In this document: piece by piece, positions 1 through 10,601 of the stretch
Layout: every line of letters begins with the position of its first letter
How positions within the stretch are numbered: the stretch's first letter is position 1
From: DHVE2 group archaeon
GTDB lineage: Archaea > Thermoplasmatota > Thermoplasmata > Thermoplasmatales > Aciduliprofundaceae
Length of the DNA stretch: 64,000 nucleotides
Reading direction: 5' to 3'
Assembly (NCBI GenBank): GCA_015523125.1
Contig: WAKX01000014.1
Span: 1 to 64,000, forward strand
Translations under genes and position numbers: made by a program
The notes under the pieces: generated by a model
The model's database searches: none
What the model saw: only the letters and a program-made list of their open reading frames with translations
Told to the model about the DNA's origin: nothing

Positions 1-1
1 A

Positions 2-1132
2 ATCAAAATAATATACGATGAACTCGTCGCCATTCTCGGGGAAGAAAAGAGCGTGGAGCTGAAACCCCAAAAAATAATGCTGGTCGGTTTGTATGGGCAG
101 GGAAAAACCACAACCGCGGGCAAATTGGCGAAGTTTTTCGTCAAAAAGGGCTTGAGCGTTGCCTTGATTGCATGCGACGTTCACAGGCCCGCCGCTTATG
201 ACCAATTGAAACAGTTGGGTGAGCAAATCAACGTGCCCGTATTTGGTATCCCCAGTGAGAAAGATGCCAGAAAAATAGCGAAGGAAGCCATGAAGAAGGT
301 TCGCGATTATCAGGTTAAGATTTTCGACACTTCGGGACGGCATTCCTTAGAGGATGATTTAATCGAAGAAATCAAAGATTTGAAGAAAATAATCGAGCCC
401 GACGAAATATTTTTAGTTCTCGATGCAACCGTGGGCCAGCAGGCGGGTAAGCAGGCCAAGGCGTTCCACGACGCAGTCGGGATAACGGGAGTTATTATCA
501 CAAAGATGGACGGCTCCGCAAAAGGAGGAGGCGCGCTCAGCGCAGTGGCCGCAACGGGAGCACCCGTGGTTTTCATCGGTACTGGAGAGCATCTCAACGA
601 TTTGGAGCATTTCAACCCCACGCGCTTCATCTCTCGACTTCTGGGAATCGGAGACCTCGAAACTTTGCTCGAAACCGCCAAAGAATTAGAGATGAGCGAA
701 GAAGAGGCAGAGAAGGTAATGGACCGCATGATGAGCGGCAAGTTCAACCTCAAGGACATGTACGAGATCTGGGAGCAGATGGCCAAACCGGGAATAATGC
801 AACGCATTCTCTCTGCTCTTCCGTGGGCGAAGATGGGCGCCGAGATGGACAAAAACATGGTGGAAGAGAGCCAAGAAAAATTGAGGAAATACCGCGTGGT
901 GATGGACTCCATGACCTACGAAGAATTAGAGAATCCTGAAATAATCAAGGGCACGAGAATAAAGAGAATTGCACGGGGCAGCGGCAGGCCCGAGGAGGAC
1001 GTTCGCTCATTGCTCAAAGAATACAAGAAGATGAAGAAGATGATGAAGCAGATGCGCGGAAACCGCAAGCTCATGCGCGCTCTTCGCAAGGGGATGAAGA
1101 ACGGAAACCTCGACTTGTCGGGATTGACATGA
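2..1132 (+). CDS. srp54: Signal recognition particle 54 kDa GTPase (SRP54), 5' end cut by window edge
   Basis: SRP54 is the GTPase of the signal recognition particle. It binds 7S RNA and signal peptides and docks ribosomes at the membrane receptor. The reading frame is already open at base 2, so the N-terminal helical domain is mostly outside the window. Visible are the P-loop GLYGQGKTTT, the CDVHRPAAYDQL motif, DTSGRH (G3), TKMDGSAKGGG (G4) and FIGTGEH (G5), followed by a methionine-rich M domain with RIARGSGRPEEDV near the C-terminus. All motifs are intact. The stop codon overlaps the next gene by 4 bases (ATGA), so the three genes to about 2.6 kb are probably one operon. Identification is near certain. 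Confidence 0.97.
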   Translation: MKIIYDELVAILGEEKSVELKPQKIMLVGLYGQGKTTTAGKLAKFFVKKGLSVALIACDVHRPAAYDQLKQLGEQINVPVFGIPSEKDARKIAKEAMKKVRDYQVKIFDTSGRHSLEDDLIEEIKDLKKIIEPDEIFLVLDATVGQQAGKQAKAFHDAVGITGVIITKMDGSAKGGGALSAVAATGAPVVFIGTGEHLNDLEHFNPTRFISRLLGIGDLETLLETAKELEMSEEEAEKVMDRMMSGKFNLKDMYEIWEQMAKPGIMQRILSALPWAKMGAEMDKNMVEESQEKLRKYRVVMDSMTYEELENPEIIKGTRIKRIARGSGRPEEDVRSLLKEYKKMKKMMKQMRGNRKLMRALRKGMKNGNLDLSGLT

Positions 1133-1695
1133 GAGCTTTCGCAGTAATTGCACACAAATTCAATGGGGATATAAATTTAAATGACCTGCCCGGATCTGGG
1201 AGGGTGGATGTGATTGCAAGGTGCATAAACTCCTCAATATTTCTATCTCATGATATACGGAGAGACGTGATATTTTCGTTTTTTGCCCCGAAAATTCAAA
1301 TTCGAATGAGAATAGACTCCTCGCGGGTCAAATATCTAAATCCGGATGAGCGGAGCACGGCGGCGCTGATAAGAAACGCAATATTGAAAATGGGAGAGCG
1401 AGAAGAGACTTCCCCGGGATTTTTCTCGAAAAACATGAGCTTCGATGATTTCCTGAAAGAATTAAAAGAAATGGGGGAAATATACTATCTCCACGAGGAC
1501 GGGGAAGATATAAGGAACGCGGAGATATCCCCTAATTCTGTTTTCTTGCTAAGCGACAGCATAAATCTGAGCGAAGAGGAAGAGAACAAAATTGAAAAGA
1601 TTGCGGAGAGAAAAATATCCGTGTCGCCGAAAATCATTCTTGCATCGCATGCTATAACCATAGTGAACAACGAACTGGACAGGCGAGGGCTATGA
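1129..1695 (+). CDS. trmY: tRNA pseudouridine(54) N1-methyltransferase TrmY
   Basis: The 188-residue SPOUT-fold protein matches TrmY, which uses S-adenosylmethionine to methylate pseudouridine 54 in the T-loop of archaeal tRNAs. The N-terminal MRAFAVIAHKF, the central segment with LNPDERSTAALIRNA and the C-terminal SASH-like segment (LASHAITIVNNELDRRG) are the recognisable parts. Length fits the family, usually about 190-200 residues. The start overlaps the srp54 stop as ATGA, and its own stop overlaps the next start, so translation is probably coupled. Pairing with srp54 is context only and does not imply a shared function. Confidence 0.9.
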   Translation: MRAFAVIAHKFNGDINLNDLPGSGRVDVIARCINSSIFLSHDIRRDVIFSFFAPKIQIRMRIDSSRVKYLNPDERSTAALIRNAILKMGEREETSPGFFSKNMSFDDFLKELKEMGEIYYLHEDGEDIRNAEISPNSVFLLSDSINLSEEEENKIEKIAERKISVSPKIILASHAITIVNNELDRRGL

Positions 1696-2618
1696 AGATT
1701 CGGTTATCTTACGGCACCGCGGTTAAGATGGGCCTCCGCCGCGGGAGAATGCTCGCCGAGCCCACCACCGCTTACGTGATGCTCGGAGAAAAATGCGACT
1801 CCAACTGCGCATTCTGCGCACAGAGGAGAGACGCGAGAAAAGATAATTATCTCTCGCGGATAATCTGGCCAGAGTATCCGGTAGAAGTGCTCAAAGAAAT
1901 AAAGGGCTTCTCGCGCATTTGTTTTCAAACACTTGATTATGAAGAGGTAGTTAATGACCTCCTCGCCATTCTTCCAATAGTCCCGAATATTCCCGTTTCT
2001 GTCTCAATCGTCCCTATTCCGAGAGAAGATATGGCGAAATTGAAAAATGCGGGAGTTCAAATTATCAGCATCGCATTGGACGCTGCCAACGAGGAAATAT
2101 TCAATAGAGTGAAAGGCTTGGGAGTGGGCAACAGATTCACATGGCAGGGGCATTGGAAAGCATTGAGAGAAGCGGTTTCGATATTTGGCACTGCAAATAC
2201 ACATCTAATCGTTGGATTGGGGGAGAGCGACGAAGATATAGTGAAGGTTATGCTCTCATTAAAAAAAGAGAATATAACAACTGCACTGTTCTCATTCACT
2301 CCCGTGCAAGGCGGAGCGCAGCCGGATGTGGGAAGGTACAGAGCAATCCAATTAGCGAGATTTCTAATTTACCGCGGTTACAAGGATTTTCTCGAATTAG
2401 AGAATGGGAAAATCTCGAAAATAAGAGTGCCTGTGGGAGAAAAAAAGAGTGTGGAAAGAGGATTGCCCTTCCTAACCTCCGGATGTCCGGGGTGCAATCG
2501 GCCGTTCTACAACGAGAGGCCGGGGGGCGTGATTTACAATTACCCGCGCAAAATGAGGGAAAAGGAAATAGAAGACGCGTTGGAGCAGCTTCGAAATTAC
2601 TCTAAGCTCGTATTCTGA
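1692..2618 (+). CDS. Radical SAM protein, biotin/lipoyl synthase-like
   Basis: A 308-residue radical SAM enzyme. The cluster motif is CDSNCAFC (CxxxCxxC) near residue 37, followed by a BioB-like core, and the C-terminus carries a second cysteine pair in SGCPGCNRPFYNERPGG. The extra C-terminal cysteines could hold an auxiliary Fe-S cluster. The layout resembles the archaeal two-component lipoyl synthase proteins LipS1/LipS2 known from Thermococcus, which split the role of LipA. That assignment is inference. Support from context is indirect: a lipoyl-dependent GcvH is encoded at 59.2 kb. It overlaps trmY by 4 bases. The alternative is an uncharacterised BioB-family enzyme. Confidence 0.75.
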   Translation: MKIRLSYGTAVKMGLRRGRMLAEPTTAYVMLGEKCDSNCAFCAQRRDARKDNYLSRIIWPEYPVEVLKEIKGFSRICFQTLDYEEVVNDLLAILPIVPNIPVSVSIVPIPREDMAKLKNAGVQIISIALDAANEEIFNRVKGLGVGNRFTWQGHWKALREAVSIFGTANTHLIVGLGESDEDIVKVMLSLKKENITTALFSFTPVQGGAQPDVGRYRAIQLARFLIYRGYKDFLELENGKISKIRVPVGEKKSVERGLPFLTSGCPGCNRPFYNERPGGVIYNYPRKMREKEIEDALEQLRNYSKLVF

Positions 2619-2678
2619 AATTCAGAGAAACATCCCGCTTTATAATAGGGGAAGCATATAGGTAACATGGTGATGTGA

Positions 2679-3279
2679 ATGAACGATGTGAAAGACCTCA
2701 AAGATGTGCTGGAAAAGGTGGAGAAAAAGATAATGGCTGCTGGAAAAATATATGGTGCTATGAATTTTGCATTCTGGCTAGTCGCCATGCTCGGCTACTA
2801 CGTGCTGGCTCCATTCATGTCTTACAACATCCTATTTACAGGCATTTACTGGCCAATCGCGTTCGCACTCGCTATATTCTTCGTTGTGAAGATAACAAAA
2901 ATGATTGCAAAGGTGGAGAGAGAGTCATCATCTCGGGGATTCGGTGCCATGATTGGTATATCGTGGGTCGTAGGCGCGGCGGTGGGCTGGTTCTTGGTGC
3001 CGAGTATGAATATGGGAGCAAACGATATGGCTTCCATGGCCATGGGATTCCTCTCGTTCATATCCATTTCCATATTCGGAATGTGGCTCTCGTTCATTAA
3101 GTACAAAATCAGCGCGGAAGAAATGATTCCATCGTTCCTCATTCCAGCCATCGGGATTCCAATAGCCATGATAATGAAAACCAACGCCATGCTCTGGGCC
3201 GGCTTCTTGGTGGCAATTGCATTCTCCGCTACAATTCTCTGGTATCTTTATTCGGCGTTCAAGTACGTGGGTGTGCCAA

Positions 3280-3305
<26 letters not shown>
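2679..3305 (+). CDS. Six-helix membrane protein of unknown function
   Basis: A 208-residue protein with a short charged N-terminus and about six hydrophobic segments (roughly residues 25-47, 50-72, 88-108, 118-140, 150-166, 170-192). I do not recognise a family. The start ATG follows a GGTGATGTGA stretch. It overlaps the next gene, a winged-helix regulator, by about 26 bases, so the two are very likely co-translated. Membrane protein plus cytoplasmic HTH pairs like this recur in archaea and may form a regulator with a membrane-bound partner. That role is inference. Confidence 0.75.
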
Positions 3306-5758
<2,453 letters not shown>

Positions 5759-5770
5759 TCACCTCCTTTG

Positions 5771-5793
5771 GTTATCAACTAAGAGTTGATAAC
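5771..5793. promoter_or_regulatory. Perfect inverted repeat between cdc48 promoter and start
   Basis: Arms GTTATCAACT and AGTTGATAAC are exact reverse complements, separated by AAG. The repeat lies 12-35 bases upstream of the cdc48 start. A TATA-like TTTATATAG on the minus strand (5817-5824) would place transcription initiation near 5795, so the palindrome would occupy about +2 to +25. That is a typical place for an archaeal repressor operator; an mRNA hairpin is the alternative. In Archaeoglobus, the HSR1 heat-shock repressor controls an operon containing cdc48 through a palindrome, which makes a stress operator plausible here. Confidence 0.6.
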
Positions 5794-5913
5794 TAATTTT
5801 ACTAAATAAGAACTACTATATAAAGCTTTCGCAAAATCCAATTGGGGAAACATTTTATATTATCTCGTACTTAGTGCTCCAAACCCGTGTTTTGCGGGAG
5901 CGGAGGTGAAAAA

Positions 5914-7191
5914 ATGGACGAATTTGAGAGGGCCGTGGAATCAATATACGTTGCTCTCAATGGCAAAGTTGAGAAAGAGAGAATAAGAAAAGAGCTGAGG
6001 AAGTGGATAACCCAGTACGGGGTGAGCATATCCGAGGCTAAGAGGAGCATAGTTTCCAACTACGGGGGCGATGTTCGGGAACTGCAGAATTCTATAAAAG
6101 CGGTGAATGAGCTCAGCGCAGGAGAGGGCCGTGTGAATCTTAGAGTGAAGGTGCTGAGCATAAATCCGAAAGAGTACGAAGTGGATGGAACTAAAAAAAT
6201 AATGCATTATGGATTGATAGGAGACGAAAGCGGAGTGATTCCATTCACCGCCTGGAAGTTGGATGTGGAGCTTAGAAAGGGGGACTGCGTTGAAATAACT
6301 AATGCGTACACGAAAGAATGGCAGGATCGCGTTACCCTCGTGATCGGGCAAAACACCCGACTAAAATTATTGCCTCCGGACTCTGTGAAGGTGAAAATGG
6401 AAATCAAACCTTCAAAAATAGTGGAGCTGCATCCAAAGATGGGTCTGGTTGAGGTCGTGGGAAAAATAATGAGCGTTGACGAGAGAGAAATAGAAGTGGA
6501 CGGCGTGCCGAGGAAGATTTACTCGGGAATAATCGCAGACGACACAGGAGAAATAATATTTACCTCCTGGGATGTGCCCGTGCAGAAGGACAAAGTTCTG
6601 AAAATCTCGGGAGCTTATGTGTCGACGTTCAGGGGCATGCCCCAGTTGGTACTGGATAATCGCTCCCACGTGGAAGAAGTGGACAGAGAAATTGAGATAA
6701 AGGATATACCGGTGAACATCGAAAGCTTAGAGGGTAAGGGGGGTTTGAACGTTCTAATAGAAGGTGTGGTGATAGACATCAAGGACGGAAGCGGGCTGAT
6801 ATCGAGATGCCCCGAATGCGGGAGAGTTCTCACGGGAACCAATTGCCCAGTCCATGGGAAAGTGACGCCGAAGCCGGACCTGAGAATAAAGGCTATAATC
6901 GACGACGGCACGGGAGCTGTACTAGCTCTATTCAACCGCGAGATGAGCGAAGAAGCTCTAGGCATGTCTTTCCATGAAATTCTGGAGAAGGCCAAGGAGA
7001 ACATAGGGTATCCATCCATGCTCGTTGATGAAATAGAGGAAAAGCTCATAGCGAGACCAATCATGGTTCGGGGAAATGTTAGCAGCGACCCCAAGTACGG
7101 GTTGAGAATGTTCGTTAACGAGTTCAGGATGCTCAATCTGGAGGACATCGCGAAGAAAGCCGAGAAAATGTTAGAGGAGATGGGGTGGTAA
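5914..7191 (+). CDS. Replication protein A, large subunit-like (zinc-finger RPA)
   Basis: A 425-residue single-stranded DNA-binding protein. It has an N-terminal helical region followed by about three OB folds, visible as repeated segments such as VEVDGVPRKIYSGIIADDTGEIIFTSW and VDGTKKIMHYGLIGDESG. A zinc-finger segment, CPECGRVLTGTNCPVHG, lies near residue 298. It coats ssDNA in replication and repair. The start is ATG 5914, preceded by GGAGGTGA with 4-5 spacer bases; an upstream in-frame codon at 5887 is rejected. A TATA-like TTTTATATT lies near 5853. The next gene begins 2 bases after its stop, giving an RPA plus RPA-associated-protein operon. Confidence 0.92.
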   Translation: MDEFERAVESIYVALNGKVEKERIRKELRKWITQYGVSISEAKRSIVSNYGGDVRELQNSIKAVNELSAGEGRVNLRVKVLSINPKEYEVDGTKKIMHYGLIGDESGVIPFTAWKLDVELRKGDCVEITNAYTKEWQDRVTLVIGQNTRLKLLPPDSVKVKMEIKPSKIVELHPKMGLVEVVGKIMSVDEREIEVDGVPRKIYSGIIADDTGEIIFTSWDVPVQKDKVLKISGAYVSTFRGMPQLVLDNRSHVEEVDREIEIKDIPVNIESLEGKGGLNVLIEGVVIDIKDGSGLISRCPECGRVLTGTNCPVHGKVTPKPDLRIKAIIDDGTGAVLALFNREMSEEALGMSFHEILEKAKENIGYPSMLVDEIEEKLIARPIMVRGNVSSDPKYGLRMFVNEFRMLNLEDIAKKAEKMLEEMGW

Positions 7192-7193
7192 AA

Positions 7194-8051
7194 ATGCCGA
7201 GAGAACCCGCTTGGAGAGTTTTCGCATCCGAGTTCAACAGCGCGAAGCATTACATCAAAGCCACGGAACCGAAGATGCCGAGCTATGTGATAACTCCCTT
7301 GGGTGCTAAGATAAGCCGCCTGTTCATCGTGGGAGTTCTAACGGAAGTTCGTGTGGTTTCAGATGATGCAGTTAAAGCGAGGGTCGTGGATCATACGGGT
7401 GCCTTTTATCTTTTCGCTGGCAAGTTCAGGCCCAACGTGCGTCAAGTTCTGGAGAGTGTGAATGTACCGCAGTTTGTGGCCGTCGTTGGAAAGAGCAATG
7501 TATATCAGCCCAACGACGACACAATGTATCTCTCAGTGGTTCCTGAAAGATTGAAAGTAGTTAACGAAATACTACGCGATTACTGGGTATTCGACACAGC
7601 CAGAAAGTTAAAAATAAGAATTGAGGCCATGCAGGAAGCCCTTAAGATGGACGAGCCAACGGTTAGAAAACTCGTGGATTTAGGATTCTCCGAGAAAATT
7701 TCCGACGGGGTAATCACCGCCATCAAGTACTATGGAAGAATCGATGTGGAAAGATATTCCGAAATGCTGAAAGACGCTTTGAAGCATCTACTTCCAGAGT
7801 ATCAGGAGATGGGCTACGAGATGCCCAGCTTGGAGGAAGAAGAAGAGGAGGAAGAAATAGACGTTGAGCTGGAGCAGAAAGTTCTTGAAGCGATATCCGA
7901 ATTGGACGATGGAGACGGAGCATCTTACGAGGAACTTCTCCAGAAACTTGGAATGAGCAGCGGTGATATCGATCCAATACTCGACACCTTAAAAGATCGC
8001 GGAGAGATTTACGAGCCAAAAATAGGAAAATTGAAGAGATTAAGCGCTTAG
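7194..8051 (+). CDS. RPA-associated protein (COG3390-type)
   Basis: A 285-residue protein that follows RPA immediately, the arrangement seen for RPA-associated proteins in euryarchaea such as Haloferax. The N-terminal half is an OB-fold-like domain (VTEVRVVSDDAVKARVVDHTGAFYLFAGKF is split over that region). The middle is helical, then comes an acidic run of glutamates near residue 215 and a C-terminal winged-helix-like segment. It probably forms a complex with RPA. The ATG at 7194 is preferred over the GTG at 7185, which overlaps the RPA stop and lacks spacing to a ribosome site. It overlaps the convergent antiporter gene by 4 bases. Confidence 0.85.
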   Translation: MPREPAWRVFASEFNSAKHYIKATEPKMPSYVITPLGAKISRLFIVGVLTEVRVVSDDAVKARVVDHTGAFYLFAGKFRPNVRQVLESVNVPQFVAVVGKSNVYQPNDDTMYLSVVPERLKVVNEILRDYWVFDTARKLKIRIEAMQEALKMDEPTVRKLVDLGFSEKISDGVITAIKYYGRIDVERYSEMLKDALKHLLPEYQEMGYEMPSLEEEEEEEEIDVELEQKVLEAISELDDGDGASYEELLQKLGMSSGDIDPILDTLKDRGEIYEPKIGKLKRLSA

Positions 8052-9295
8052 CTTTTCTCTGAATTCATTTCTTTTATTTCTTTTCTGAATGACCACTTGA
8101 GCATTGGCGGAGTTATGAGTGTTGTGACCGTCACAAACACCATCGTGGCCGCGATGAATAGCGGTACATGCTGCTGCGATATTGGATGAGAAGGAGCCGT
8201 TATCGCCACGGTGAGCGACACGAGAGCCACTTCCATGCGCGGAATCGAGCCAACGCCCATCTGCCATGATTTGTGCCAGTCAAACCCGCCGATTCTTGCA
8301 CCTATCCCACGACCCAATATCTTACCGAAAATGGCAGCTATGAGAATAACAGCCGCAAGGATAAGAGCGTTTACATTGAGGAACACACCGATATCCATCT
8401 GCGCGCCGGTGTAAACGAAGAACATTGGAATCAATAGACCATATCCTATCGCCCTTGCGTCTTCGGTTATTATTTTCTTTGCTGGCAAGCGGCTAAGAAC
8501 GATGCCTGCGAAATAAGCACCTTCAATTGCTGCGCCGAAGCTGAATTCCGCGAGTGCGGAGAATAGGAGCATGACACCAAGGAGAACTCCCAACATTCCC
8601 CTCTCCGTGCGTATGTATTTTCTCGTGAATTTGGTTATGTACGGCATGTAGTACCACGCTGCGATTAAAGTTACGAGGAAGAATATCGTTAATTGAATTC
8701 CAAACATCACCAAACTTCCGGTTCCAACTGCGAAAATGATTAACGCAATTCCTAGGAAATCGTCCATGACGCTAGCACTTAGAGACGCTGCACCAACGTC
8801 GGTACGAAGAACATTGATATCCATCATCGTCCTAACGGTGACCCCTATACTCGTAGCAGTTAGAAGAACACCCATAACGAAGCTCTCATGATCTGAATAC
8901 CCAAGGGCAAGACCCGAAACCCAACCGATAATAAGGGGAACAAAAACCCCCATGACGGTGGATATGGTAGCAACTTTTCCGGTGGATTTCAATTGTTCCA
9001 CATTTGTGTCGAGGCCTGCGATGAAGAGAAGCATCACTATTCCAAATTTGGCAAGATAATGTATGGGGTCAAGCCCTTTGAACGCCACGGGGCCCCGGAG
9101 CTGAATCCAGTTGTGGAGCCAAGCGTTTATTCCAGGGCCAAAGAGGTAGCCGTAAAGAACAATGTTTCCGATGATAATCCCAAAAACGATTTCTCCCAGA
9201 ACCCCTGGAAGCTTCACTTTCTCGAAAAGCACATCGAACATCTTTGCGAATATGAGCACTATGCCAATTGTGAACAGGAACGATGCGAAATCCAT
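8048..9295 (-). CDS. Cation:proton antiporter, CPA2 family
   Basis: A 415-residue integral membrane protein with about 12-13 hydrophobic segments. The N-terminal KLPGVLGEIVFGIIIGN and the internal segments with DDFLGIALIIFAVGTGS (paired acidic residues in the presumed ion-binding helix) match KefB/NapA-type Na+(K+)/H+ antiporters. No C-terminal TrkA-N nucleotide-binding domain is present. It would exchange monovalent cations for protons across the cell membrane. The start is supported by GGTGAT five bases before ATG 9295. It shares the minus strand with the MgtE-like gene upstream, 46 bases away, and could be co-transcribed with it. Confidence 0.92.
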   Translation of the reverse strand: MDFASFLFTIGIVLIFAKMFDVLFEKVKLPGVLGEIVFGIIIGNIVLYGYLFGPGINAWLHNWIQLRGPVAFKGLDPIHYLAKFGIVMLLFIAGLDTNVEQLKSTGKVATISTVMGVFVPLIIGWVSGLALGYSDHESFVMGVLLTATSIGVTVRTMMDINVLRTDVGAASLSASVMDDFLGIALIIFAVGTGSLVMFGIQLTIFFLVTLIAAWYYMPYITKFTRKYIRTERGMLGVLLGVMLLFSALAEFSFGAAIEGAYFAGIVLSRLPAKKIITEDARAIGYGLLIPMFFVYTGAQMDIGVFLNVNALILAAVILIAAIFGKILGRGIGARIGGFDWHKSWQMGVGSIPRMEVALVSLTVAITAPSHPISQQHVPLFIAATMVFVTVTTLITPPMLKWSFRKEIKEMNSEKS

Positions 9296-9341
9296 TGAGC
9301 ATCACCAAAAGGGGATAAAGGGAGGTGAGATAAATACCTTT

Positions 9342-10493
9342 TCAAAAAATTAAGAAATACGAAAAAATGAGGGCTGCGGTTCCGATTATATCCGCCAAGG
9401 TTGTTATAACTGGAACCACCACGTTATCCGGGTCCAGTTTCGCCTTTAAGCTGCCGATGGTCAGGTAATAAGCGATTATGATTAGAATGAATATCGACAG
9501 GAATGCGGCGAGCCACACCATGGCCACGGCCCTGAAGTCCCAAGTTAGAAAAATCACCAAGAGCGAGATGATGGAATAAACTATCACGGAAAGAGTTATC
9601 AGAGAGAAAATCTCTTTCGTGAAATGCTTTCCCCGCGGCAGGATTTTGGGCTCAACGAATCCGAGGTATATAAATGAGGTTAGCCTCGAAGAAAATATGC
9701 TCCCCACGTTCCCCAAGGTTTCGTTCACCACAGGCACAACTAAGAGAATTATCGCAATTTTGTTGCTTTCCCACATGCTTCCAGTTATGAGTTCCAAAAG
9801 TGCGATTACTATGAGAATCGGCATGCTCTGCATGTATATCTTCTTCCCCACCTTTTCCCCCAAAGCTCTGCGAATAAGCAGGAAAACGTAAATCAAAGAG
9901 AGAATAACAATAAAAAACACGACCAATGGCATGTTGGAAATATAGAGAAAAAGAACGGCCACTAAAATGATGAAGAATACGCTCACCATGTCACCTACGC
10001 TAGAAATGAGCGGCACACCGATGTTGTCTGGATTCCACCCTTTCTGAAAGGTCTTTACACCGATATAAGCGGTTAGGGGCGTGAGAATGGACGCGGTGAA
10101 TAGATGCGTAATTAGAATAATCCCGGGGAGGAAAATCGCGTAAAAATAATTGCCAGTGACGAAGGATATATAAATCCCAACTATAGTGCCCACGATGAGC
10201 GCAGCCGAATACGCCAAAGATTTCGTGGCCCCTATCTCCACTTTGACCCTTTTATCCCCTAAATTTTCCACCTCTCCCAGATGCAGTGCGGAGCTCAATC
10301 GCGAGATGAACGCACCATAAACGTTTCCACGCATATCGATTAGCGCGGGAATCATCATGAGAAGCCCGGGAACCGCAATGAAAACGTTGATTGAGAGATT
10401 CATGATATATCCGGCAATGCTATCCGCTATCAACGCCATAATCAAAGCAGGAAGCGACTCCTTTATGAGCTTGACATCCAGGTGGCGGTTCAT
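9342..10493 (-). CDS. MgtE/SLC41-type divalent cation transporter
   Basis: A 383-residue membrane protein made of two related halves. Each half has about five hydrophobic segments with the MgtE transmembrane-domain pattern, including PALIDMRGNVYGAFISRLSSALHLG in the first and PVVNETLGNVGSIFSSRL in the second. This is the SLC41-like form without the bacterial N and CBS domains. It probably moves Mg2+ or another divalent ion. The start ATG 10493 has a GGGGGTGGTGG ribosome site just upstream; an in-frame extension to 10649 would run into the promoter of the divergent peptidase gene and is rejected. Confidence 0.88.
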   Translation of the reverse strand: MNRHLDVKLIKESLPALIMALIADSIAGYIMNLSINVFIAVPGLLMMIPALIDMRGNVYGAFISRLSSALHLGEVENLGDKRVKVEIGATKSLAYSAALIVGTIVGIYISFVTGNYFYAIFLPGIILITHLFTASILTPLTAYIGVKTFQKGWNPDNIGVPLISSVGDMVSVFFIILVAVLFLYISNMPLVVFFIVILSLIYVFLLIRRALGEKVGKKIYMQSMPILIVIALLELITGSMWESNKIAIILLVVPVVNETLGNVGSIFSSRLTSFIYLGFVEPKILPRGKHFTKEIFSLITLSVIVYSIISLLVIFLTWDFRAVAMVWLAAFLSIFILIIIAYYLTIGSLKAKLDPDNVVVPVITTLADIIGTAALIFSYFLIF

Positions 10494-10601
10494 CGGCCAC
10501 CACCCCCTTAGCCGGAGCCATGGATGCAGGTAAGTTGTGGAGATATAAAAAACTTGGTTTTGAATGCAAACATTTATTTCCATGGATGCATCTGCACCAT
10601 C

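Noticed and set aside
7185-7193. GTG start of the RPA-associated protein
   Set aside because: It overlaps the RPA stop and has no spaced ribosome site; ATG 7194 is better.
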